From: Microbacterium sp. MPKO10
GTDB lineage: Bacteria; Actinomycetota; Actinomycetes; Actinomycetales; Microbacteriaceae
Assembly (NCBI RefSeq): GCF_026107415.2
Contig: NZ_JAPCHX010000001.1
Coordinates: forward strand, 620,001 to 684,000
Direction of reading: 5' to 3'
Length of the DNA stretch: 64,000 nucleotides
The notes below the pieces were generated by a model that worked only from the letters and a program-made list of their open reading frames with translations, ran no database searches and was not told the origin of the DNA. Position numbers and translations under genes: made by a program. This document shows, piece after piece, positions 26,426-33,558 of the stretch (position 1 is the first letter of the stretch; each line of letters begins with the position of its first letter).

Positions 26426-27679
26426 ATGACGACGATACAGAGCACGCTCGACGTCACCTGGCGAATCGAGGGAGCGCGCATCATCGCGACGCTCGCCCGG
26501 TTCACCGGTGACGTCGGGCTCGCCGAAGATCTCGCTAACGACGCGAGCATCGAGGCACTACAGGCATGGCCGGATGCTGGTGTGCCACGCAATCCGGCGG
26601 CGTGGCTGACCGCTGTCGCGAAGCGCCGCGCGATCGACGCGTGGCGGCGCGAGGCCCGGCTCAACGAGCGGTACGCCGCGCTGGCGCACGAGCTCGACGA
26701 GCAGCATCCGGACGCCGACGGAATCGTCTGGGAACCCGTGGACGACGACGTGTTGCGCCTGGTGTTCATCGCGTGCCACCCGGTGCTGTCGCGCGAATCG
26801 CAGGTGGCGCTGACGTTGCGCGTCGTGGGCGGCCTCACCACGACAGAGATCGGGCGGATGCTGCTCGTCCCCGTCCCGACGGTGCAGGCGCGCGTCACCC
26901 GGGCGAAGCGCACGCTCGCTGAAGCACGCATCCCGTTTGAGAACCCCGACTCGGGCGAGTTGAAGGCGCGACTCGGTGGCGTGCTGAGCGTCGTCTACCT
27001 GGTCTTCACCGAGGGGTATGCCGCAACGCAGGGCGACACGTGGATGCGGCCGGACCTCGCCCGTGAGGCGCTGCGGCTCGGGCGCATCCTCACGGGTCTC
27101 ATGCCGCGGGAAGCCGAGGCTTTCGCCCTTCTCGCCCTCATGGAGTTTCAGGCCTCACGATTCAACGCTCGAGTGGATGCTGCTGGGAAGCCCGTACTGC
27201 TTGCGGACCAGGATCGCGCGCGCTGGGATCACGCGCAGATCCGCCGAGGAAGTGCTGCTCTGGCGAAGGCTGATGCTTTGGGGCGTGGTCGAGGCGCATA
27301 TGCCCTGCAGGCGGCGATCGCCGAGTGTCACGCTGTTGCGCCAAGCGTCGAGGCCACCGACTGGGAGCGCATCGTCGTTCTGTATGAAGCGCTCGGACGG
27401 CTGGCGCCGAACCCGATCGTCGACCTTAATCGAGCCGTGGCCGTGTCGAAGGCGACCGGCCCGGCGTCGGGGTTACGCATCGTCGATACTCTCGTGGCAA
27501 ACGGGGCTCTGGCGCAGTCGCATCTGCTGCCGAGCGTGCGCGGCGAACTGCTGCTGCAGCTGGGCAGACACGACGAGGCGCGGGCAGAACTCGAGCGCGC
27601 CGCTACGCTGGCGGGCAACGCGCGCGAGACCGAAGTGCTGCGCGCAAAGGCGCATAGCGTCTGCCGGGCGCGCTCGTGA
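26426..27679 (+). CDS. ECF42-type RNA polymerase sigma factor with C-terminal extension
   Basis: This 417-residue protein has sigma-70 region 2 (GLAEDLANDASIEALQAWP; PAAWLTAVAKRRAIDAWRRE), region 4 (LTLRVVGGLTTTEIGRMLLVPVPTVQARVTRAKRTL) and a long C-terminal TPR-like part of about 230 residues, as in ECF42. That group has no anti-sigma factor; the C-terminal part is thought to regulate activity. Linkage to a YCII/DGPF gene is the hallmark. A matching promoter lies at 25782. The last 46 bp are part of a duplicated junction segment (copy at 28955). Confidence 0.92.
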   Translation: MTTIQSTLDVTWRIEGARIIATLARFTGDVGLAEDLANDASIEALQAWPDAGVPRNPAAWLTAVAKRRAIDAWRREARLNERYAALAHELDEQHPDADGIVWEPVDDDVLRLVFIACHPVLSRESQVALTLRVVGGLTTTEIGRMLLVPVPTVQARVTRAKRTLAEARIPFENPDSGELKARLGGVLSVVYLVFTEGYAATQGDTWMRPDLAREALRLGRILTGLMPREAEAFALLALMEFQASRFNARVDAAGKPVLLADQDRARWDHAQIRRGSAALAKADALGRGRGAYALQAAIAECHAVAPSVEATDWERIVVLYEALGRLAPNPIVDLNRAVAVSKATGPASGLRIVDTLVANGALAQSHLLPSVRGELLLQLGRHDEARAELERAATLAGNARETEVLRAKAHSVCRARS

Positions 27680-27918
27680 GGCGACGCTCATGGGCCAGAA
27701 CGCCAGCGCTCGTCGTTCAGAGGTCGAAGTTTGCTCTAAAACTGCGCTCTTAGAGCAAACTTCGCCCAACGAACGCGCAGAGCCCTGCCCGACGCAACGC
27801 AGATCGCAGCGCTGCGCAGGCGAGCAGAGCTCCGGGCGAGGTGCTAGATCACGCCGTCCGAGAGCGTGCTCGGCGTTCCGAAACGGTGCGCCGTGATCGA
27901 TACAGCCTGCTCGTGCAG
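27634..27918 (+). repeat. Sigma-tail/palindrome/putA-tail duplication, copy A
   Basis: It comprises the true 3' end of the sigma gene, a 40-bp palindrome (27725-27764) and, at 27840-27918, an inverted-direction copy of the putA 3' end that still reads LHEQAVSITAHRFGTPSTL...GVI-stop. Copy B is at 28955-29253. Differences in the putA portion are mostly at third codon positions. Confidence 0.85.
27725..27764. repeat. Palindrome, family V copy 1
   Basis: A perfect 15-bp stem (CGAAGTTTGCTCTAA and its complement) with a 10-nt loop, 46 bp past the sigma-factor stop. It is identical to 29049-29088. Confidence 0.88.
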
Positions 27919-27966
27919 CAACTGCGTCCGGATCAATCAGCCAGGCTGACGCTACTCCACAGTGCG

Positions 27967-28006
27967 TTGATAAATTTATCAAAACTGCAACTCTCGTCGA
28001 CGAGAG
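27967..28006. repeat. Two adjacent perfect palindromes at the insert's left end
   Basis: TTGATAAATTTATCAA (27967-27982) and CTCTCGTCGACGAGAG (27991-28006) are both perfect 16-bp palindromes 8 bp apart. They are about 50 bp inside the segment that separates the two junction copies. The A/T-rich first one contrasts with local GC content. No gene is supported at 28007-28332. Confidence 0.7.
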
Positions 28007-28332
28007 AGCAAGCCTGTTGCGCCGGCCCCACCTCACAGCGCTTGGACTCGACGCGCGGCATCATCCAGCGCGGAAAGCCATACACATTCCGTCACCGAGC
28101 CGTCGAGGCGTACCTCACGAGCGACTGGCCTGACATCCGCTCAGGCTAACGGCGACTCTGCGCCATAGAAATGAGGTATACCCAGGCAACCGAGCATGGC
28201 ACGTCCCCCAGCCACCGAGCGGACGTGAGATGAGTGTGACGCGCCTACTATGTGAGAACGCTATTCTCATTGCTCACGACGATATTCGACGAGTGTGACC
28301 ACATCGCGGTAGAGAGGCAGAGGTGGTCTTCG

Positions 28333-28908
28333 ATGACACGACGACGCTATGAAATCGTCAGCGCAGCTGAACTGGGGCTTCCCGCGCCCGAAGAGCGCCA
28401 CGCAAAGCGGCATTCGCTTCGCGCTCGCCTGGCTCTCATGGGAGGTGCCGTGATTGCCGTCGTCGTTCTGGTGTGGGGCGGCGGCTTCGTCTTTCGGTTC
28501 GTGACCTTCCCACCCTTCGAATCGGGGCGCTGCTTCGTCCTCTGGCCGACGTGGTGCATATCGCTATCCGAGACGTGGATTGAGGACACGGCCGATGTGC
28601 AGCTACCTCCGGGGTCGAGGATTGTGGAATCCGGCTCCTCGGAGAACTTCTTCGGCAGCGGCATGTCTGCGCTCGTCAGGCTCCCGTCAGACGCCGAGGT
28701 CGAGCTGGGTTCTGGATACACCCAGTGCCAGTACGCCTCAACAACCTGCCTGTCAGACGAAGAACAAGAGTATTTCGAATCACGCGACCTCACCCGGGAC
28801 CACAGCTTCACCGACAAAGACGGCCAGAACTCAGGCACGTTCGTCAGTTTTGGTCATGACGACGAGGGCGCAGTGTGGGTGTACATACGGGCACACCACG
28901 AAGCATGA
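28333..28908 (+). CDS. Single-pass membrane-anchored protein, unknown
   Basis: The 191-residue product has a short basic cytoplasmic N-terminus, one membrane helix (about residues 37-60) and an extracytoplasmic domain with four cysteines. I see no known family. I start at ATG 28333 (MTRRRYEIV) preceded by AGAGG; an earlier in-frame start at 28252 adds an unlikely tail. It is the only supportable gene in the segment between the duplicated sigma/putA junctions, so it probably arrived with that segment. A smaller protein of similar layout lies at 32943. Confidence 0.65.
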   Translation: MTRRRYEIVSAAELGLPAPEERHAKRHSLRARLALMGGAVIAVVVLVWGGGFVFRFVTFPPFESGRCFVLWPTWCISLSETWIEDTADVQLPPGSRIVESGSSENFFGSGMSALVRLPSDAEVELGSGYTQCQYASTTCLSDEEQEYFESRDLTRDHSFTDKDGQNSGTFVSFGHDDEGAVWVYIRAHHEA

Positions 28909-29048
28909 ACGGTCGTCTTCCGAATGGACGCAGCACGGATGACGCTATCGAGGCCGAGATGCTGCGCGCAAAGGCGCATAGTGTCTGCCAGGCGCACTCG
29001 TGAGGCGACGCTCATCGGCCAGAACGCCAGCGTTCGTCGTTCAGAGGG

Positions 29049-29088
29049 CGAAGTTTGCTCTAAAACTGCGCTCTTAGAGCAAACTTCG
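29049..29088. repeat. Palindrome, family V copy 2
   Basis: The same 40 bp as 27725-27764 with no difference, although the flanking duplicated sequence has diverged at several positions. Confidence 0.88.
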
Positions 29089-29117
29089 TCACACGAACTG
29101 GCGGAGAGCCCAGAAAG

Positions 29118-29163
29118 GCGCTGCGGGACCCGAGAAAAGGGAGAAACTCGGGTCCCGCAGCGC
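29118..29163 (-). terminator. putA terminator hairpin
   Basis: A perfect 17-bp stem (GCGCTGCGGGACCCGAG and its complement) with a 12-nt loop, 15 bp past the putA stop codon. It is specific to copy B of the duplicated junction. Confidence 0.85.
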
Positions 29164-29178
29164 TCTTCGGAAGGAGTG

Positions 29179-32100
29179 CTAGATGACGCCCTCGGAGAGG
29201 GTGCTCGGCGTTCCGAAACGGTGCGCCGTGATCGATACAGCCTGCTCGTGCAGGTGGGGAAGCATCTCGACACGACCGGCAGAGACGACCTCGCCCCCGT
29301 AGACGGCGATGTCCGGCTTGCCGTTCGCCGCCTCGAAGACGGCGGCAACCTCGGCATCCCGCGAGGCACCGGCGACAACGCGAATGCGGGCGCTGGCCGA
29401 CGGGCCCTCCTGCGCAGCAAGCCCCGCCACGCGTGAGCGCCATGCGGCGTCGTCTTCGAAGTGGATCGGCACACCGGCGGCACGCACCGCGTTCATGATC
29501 TGCTCGGGCAGAGCGATCGGCGTGCTCACCGTCGGCGTCGCCCCAGCCGCGAGCCCCGCAGCGACAACACGCACCACATGGTGCAGCGGGGCGTCGACCG
29601 CCACACGAATCGTCACGGGGACCGGGCGATACCGCAGCATATTGCGCTCGACGCCGAGCTGCGAGGCATCCCGGGCGATGCCGAACTCCTCGCTCCACGC
29701 GCGCGCATCGCTGCCAAGAGCCGCCGTGAGCCACGCGAGCTCGCCGCCGTTAAGACCGGCGCGCTCGGCGGCGTTCAGCAGAGCGGCGGCCGACGCACGC
29801 GGCGAGACCGCGGGCTGCGTGGGCGCGGCATCCGACCAGTCAACGAGTCCGTGCAGGTAGTTCGGGCCGCCCGCCTTGGTGCCGGCTCCGATCGCTGATT
29901 TCTTCCACCCGCCGAACGACTGACGGCGCACGATCGCGCCCGTGATACCGCGGTTCGCGTAGAGGTTTCCGGCCTGGACGCGGTCGAGCCACGTCGCGAG
30001 CTCGTCGCTGTCGAGCGAGTGCAGACCGGTCGTCAGGCCGTACTCGATGTCATTGACGATGTCGATCGCCTCTTCGAGCGTGTCAGCGGTCATGATGCCG
30101 AGGATCGGCCCGAAGTACTCGGTGAGGTGGTACTCGGATCCGCGCTTCACGCCGTCGCGCACGCCGGGGCTCCACAGCTTGTTCTCACCGTTCTTGTCGA
30201 GCGCGAGCGGGCTGTCGCTGGCAAGCGGCTCGGGCTTGATCGCCCAGCTTTCGCCGGGGCCGAGCGTTGTGAGGCCGCGCAGCAGCTTGCCGTCTGGCGC
30301 CGCAATCACGGGGCCCATCTGCGTGTCGAGGTGCTCAGGTGTGCCGACCTTCATCGACTGGACGGCATCGAGCAGCTGGCTGCGGAATCGCCGGGACGTC
30401 GCGACGGATCCGACGAGAATGACCAAGGATGCCGCTGAGCACTTCTGCCCCGCGTGCCCGAACGCCGACTGCGCGACGTCCTTCGCCGCCAGGTCGAGGT
30501 CGGCATTCGGCGTGACGATGATGGCGTTCTTACCGCTCGTCTCCGCGAGAATCGGAAGGTCCTGGCGGAGCTCGCGGAACGTCACTGCCGTGTCATACGA
30601 GCCGGTGAGGATCAGCCGGTCGACGCGTTCGTCGGCGACGAGCTTCGAGCCGAGCGAGCGGTCGCCGAACTGCGCAAGCTGCAGCACGTCGCGCGGAACA
30701 CCGGCCTCCCACAGCGCCTCCACCATGACCGCACCCGTGCGAGCGGAGTTCGATGCGGGCTTGATGATCACTGACGCGCCCGAGGCGAGCGCGGCGAGGG
30801 TCCCTCCGGCCGGGATCGCGATCGGGAAGTTCCACGGCGGGATTACCGCGACGAGCTTCTTCGACTGGTGCTTTGCGCCGTCGACCTGCTCAAGCTGCTG
30901 CCCGAGCATCGCGTAGTAGTTGGCGAAGTCGATGGCCTCCGAGACCTCAGGGTCGCCCTGATCGAGGGTCTTCCCCGCCTCAGAGCCCGCGACCTCGAGC
31001 AGGTCGGCGCGATGCTCTTCGAGCTTCTCGCCTGCGCGGTAGAGAATGCGGGCGCGCTCGTCGGCACCGAGTGCCTGCCAGGCGTCGGCCGCGGCAACAC
31101 CGCGTTCGATCGCCTCGTTCAGCGTGGCCTCGTCGTTGATGCGGGCTGCTTCGACAGCATCCGTACCCAATTTCGACTCGACCATGCGGTCGGCAATGGC
31201 GCGACCCCATTCGCGGTTGCCCTCGAGGTCGGGGTCGGTGTCTGGTGTGTTGTCGAACTCGCCCTTTCGACCTGCGACGATGCGCTCCTCGATGCGAGCC
31301 TCTGCGCCGTCGGCGTCGTACGAGCGGCGGTCCTGCTGGCGATTGGGTTTCGGCACGTCAAACGACGCGACGTCGCCATCACCCGTGATCGCCTCGAGGT
31401 CGTCGAGCGAGGCCAGGAAGCGCTGTTTCTCGCGCTCGAACAGGGTCTCGCTCTCGTTGAGCTCGAAGACGGCAGACATGAAGTTCTCGTGGCTCGCGCC
31501 CTCTTCAAGACGGCGAATCAGGTAGGCGATCGCGACGTCGAACTCCTGCGGGTGTACGACGGGCGTGTAGAGCAGAAGCGATCCGACGTCGCGCTTCACG
31601 ACCTCGGCCTGCCCCGTGGCCATGCCGAGGAGCATCTCGAAGTCGACGCCGTCTTGCGCGCCGCGGGCCTTCGCCAGCAACCAGGCCAGCGCGACGTCGA
31701 ACAGGTTGTGACCGGCGACGCCGATGCGCACATTCCGAATGCGCTCGGGGTGCAGCGCGTAATCGAGCACGGCCTTGTAGCTCGTGTCTGAGCCCTGCTT
31801 CGTGTCCCACGTCGCCGCGGGCCACCCGTGAATCGCGGCGTCAACGTGCTCCATCGGCAGGTTCGCGCCCTTCACGAGGCGCACCTTGATGGGCGCTCCA
31901 CCGTCGGCCACGCGCTGCGCAGCCCACTCCTGCAGGTGCATCATCGCGCCGAGAGCATCCGGAAGGTACGCCTGCAGAACGATGCCAGCCTCGAGCTGTT
32001 TGAACTCGGGTCGATCCAGGATGCCGGTGAAGACGGCGAGTGTGAGGTCGAGGTCCTTGTACTCCTCCATGTCGAGGTTGATGAACTTCTGCGGGCTGGC

Positions 32101-32766
32101 GTTCTTCGCCTGTTCGAGAAGCGGAGCGAGGTGATTCTGGATGCGCTCGGCGGCCTCGTCGAACGCCCAGTGGTTGTGCGGGGCGACGGTGGACGACACC
32201 TTGATCGACACGTAGTCGACGTCACCTCGGGCCAAGAGCGCCTTGGTTCCGGCGATGCGGCGCTCGGCTTCGTGCTCGCCGAGGATCGCTTCGCCGAGCA
32301 GGTTGATGTTGAGGCCGACGTCGTCTTTCTTGATCTTCGCGATCGCGGGCCCGAGCTTGGCATCGCTCGCGTCGATGATGAGGTGGCTGACCATCTCACG
32401 CAGCACCTTGCGGGCGATCGGCACCACGACCTGCGGCAGCGGCTTCGCGAACGCCCCGCCGAGCCCGATCGCGGCACGCAAAGGGGCGGGGAGGAACTGC
32501 GGGGTGAGCGGAGTCAGTTCGTTCAGCTTCTTCGCGGCTGCACGAAGGTCTTCGGGCCGCACGACGCCGTCAACGAAGCCGACGGTGAACGCGAGGCCGT
32601 TCGGGTCGCTCAAAACACCGGCGAGTCTCTCACCTGAGGCGTCTGCCGGGATGTCCGCGGCCTCGCTCAACCACCGCTTCGCGAGTGCGATGGCGTCGTC
32701 GGCGAGATCCTGGGGGCGAGTCTGCGGCTGGGTGGCATTCGATGCCGAGGTCTGCGATGTGCTCAC
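29179..32766 (-). CDS. putA: Bifunctional proline dehydrogenase / L-glutamate-gamma-semialdehyde dehydrogenase
   Basis: The 1195-residue PutA oxidises proline to glutamate. The proline dehydrogenase barrel is in the N-terminal half (LGEAILGEHEAERR; RLVKGANLPME; GVAGHNLFDVALA). The aldehyde dehydrogenase follows (VIPPWNFPIAIPAGG; catalytic Cys near residue 776 in GHAGQKCSAASLV). After it comes a C-terminal aldehyde-dehydrogenase-like domain, as in long type B/C PutA. There is no N-terminal ribbon-helix-helix, so it is not self-regulating. The start is GTG 32766 with AAAGG upstream. It would supply glutamate and clear proline, and sits 11 kb from the ectoine genes. Confidence 0.95.
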   Translation of the reverse strand: MSTSQTSASNATQPQTRPQDLADDAIALAKRWLSEAADIPADASGERLAGVLSDPNGLAFTVGFVDGVVRPEDLRAAAKKLNELTPLTPQFLPAPLRAAIGLGGAFAKPLPQVVVPIARKVLREMVSHLIIDASDAKLGPAIAKIKKDDVGLNINLLGEAILGEHEAERRIAGTKALLARGDVDYVSIKVSSTVAPHNHWAFDEAAERIQNHLAPLLEQAKNASPQKFINLDMEEYKDLDLTLAVFTGILDRPEFKQLEAGIVLQAYLPDALGAMMHLQEWAAQRVADGGAPIKVRLVKGANLPMEHVDAAIHGWPAATWDTKQGSDTSYKAVLDYALHPERIRNVRIGVAGHNLFDVALAWLLAKARGAQDGVDFEMLLGMATGQAEVVKRDVGSLLLYTPVVHPQEFDVAIAYLIRRLEEGASHENFMSAVFELNESETLFEREKQRFLASLDDLEAITGDGDVASFDVPKPNRQQDRRSYDADGAEARIEERIVAGRKGEFDNTPDTDPDLEGNREWGRAIADRMVESKLGTDAVEAARINDEATLNEAIERGVAAADAWQALGADERARILYRAGEKLEEHRADLLEVAGSEAGKTLDQGDPEVSEAIDFANYYAMLGQQLEQVDGAKHQSKKLVAVIPPWNFPIAIPAGGTLAALASGASVIIKPASNSARTGAVMVEALWEAGVPRDVLQLAQFGDRSLGSKLVADERVDRLILTGSYDTAVTFRELRQDLPILAETSGKNAIIVTPNADLDLAAKDVAQSAFGHAGQKCSAASLVILVGSVATSRRFRSQLLDAVQSMKVGTPEHLDTQMGPVIAAPDGKLLRGLTTLGPGESWAIKPEPLASDSPLALDKNGENKLWSPGVRDGVKRGSEYHLTEYFGPILGIMTADTLEEAIDIVNDIEYGLTTGLHSLDSDELATWLDRVQAGNLYANRGITGAIVRRQSFGGWKKSAIGAGTKAGGPNYLHGLVDWSDAAPTQPAVSPRASAAALLNAAERAGLNGGELAWLTAALGSDARAWSEEFGIARDASQLGVERNMLRYRPVPVTIRVAVDAPLHHVVRVVAAGLAAGATPTVSTPIALPEQIMNAVRAAGVPIHFEDDAAWRSRVAGLAAQEGPSASARIRVVAGASRDAEVAAVFEAANGKPDIAVYGGEVVSAGRVEMLPHLHEQAVSITAHRFGTPSTLSEGVI

Positions 32767-32942
32767 GATGTGCCTTTCACGAGCGTGCGAGCAGCAATGC
32801 TCGCGGGGGTACGGACGTCAGACTGCCAGTTTCACCCCGCTCAAGTGTGAAGTAAAGCGACGTTTTTTCACCGGTATTCTGAAGCAGACCTGTAGTGTTT
32901 ATAGTCGGCGCTCGCCACCACCGGTTCCAGCGAAGCAAGTGA

Positions 32943-33335
32943 TCAGGGCACCCACTCCGACGACCAATAGTCGGCATGGATGCTGAGGAGGTCGCCCGCT
33001 TGCTCTGCCCGCAGCCAGATCGTTCGCGGGTCCAGCAGGTTTCCACTGATTTTCCCCTGAGGGTCAGTGCCAAGCTGAAGCGCGAGGTCCTTCGGTGTCA
33101 TGTCTTCCGGCGGCCGCACGTCGAAGATTGACCAGCATCCGGCCGATGCACAATCGGTGCTGACGTTGACGACCTGGCTCCCGTCAGGAAGCGGAATCGA
33201 CGAGGATGCGGACACGTCACCCTCCGTTGCACCGGCATACAGCCAGAGAACTCTCACCACGTAGAAGAGGATGAGCACGCACGCTGCAATCACCACGGTG
33301 AGCAGCCCGCGGCGTGACGTTCGTGTAAGCGTCAT
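32943..33335 (-). CDS. Small membrane-anchored protein, unknown
   Basis: The 130-residue protein has a basic start, one membrane helix (about residues 10-33) and an outer domain with a Cys pair (DCASAGCWS). The segment LPDGSQVVNVS resembles LPPGSRIVESG of the 28333 product, and both share the anchor-plus-domain layout; whether they are homologous is uncertain. There is no clear ribosome site before the ATG. It lies next to a remnant copy of the fhuB tail. Confidence 0.6.
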   Translation of the reverse strand: MTLTRTSRRGLLTVVIAACVLILFYVVRVLWLYAGATEGDVSASSSIPLPDGSQVVNVSTDCASAGCWSIFDVRPPEDMTPKDLALQLGTDPQGKISGNLLDPRTIWLRAEQAGDLLSIHADYWSSEWVP

Positions 33336-33376
33336 AGTTCATTGCCGATAGCAACGGTCATCACAATGGGGCTCAC

Positions 33377-33440
33377 TCAGGCACGGGAGCGGCGAGCAGG
33401 CACACGAAATACGGCGCCCCGATGATCACGACGATCCCCA
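33377..33440 (-). repeat. Remnant copy of the FecCD permease gene tail
   Basis: On the minus strand it reads GIVVIIGAPYFVCLLAAPVPE-stop, a copy of the downstream gene's GLIVAVIGAPYFVYLLARSRA end with a 1-bp deletion and a retained stop. The offset to the real tail is about 183 bp, and a family I palindrome lies between the two. Confidence 0.75.
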
Positions 33441-33465
33441 TGTCTGGCTGGCGCCGCGTCGTGAC

Positions 33466-33527
33466 AATTGGGGACCAACTTTCGCTATGCCAGACGGCGT
33501 TTTAATGAGCAAAGTTGGTCCCCAATT
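33466..33527. repeat. Long palindrome, family I copy 2
   Basis: A perfect 17-bp outer stem (AATTGGGGACCAACTTT), continued by GCT/AGC after a bulge. It sits 31 bp past the permease stop codon (minus strand), between that gene and the remnant tail copy. Confidence 0.88.
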
Positions 33528-33558
33528 TCCAGTGGGTCAGGCGGCACGGGCAAAGCGC

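Larger units (their letters stand above)
28955..29253 (+). repeat. Sigma-tail/palindrome/putA-tail duplication, copy B
   Basis: It starts with a remnant of the sigma-gene 3' end (reads MLRAKAHSVCQAHS-stop), then the family V palindrome (29049-29088), a strong hairpin (29118-29163) absent from copy A, and the true putA 3' end (29179-29253). Confidence 0.85.

Noticed and set aside
27841-28149. 102-residue ORF at the left of the insert
   Set aside because: Its first part is antisense to the copied putA tail and its end shows no family; I cannot support it as a gene. A truncated gene in 28007-28149 remains possible.
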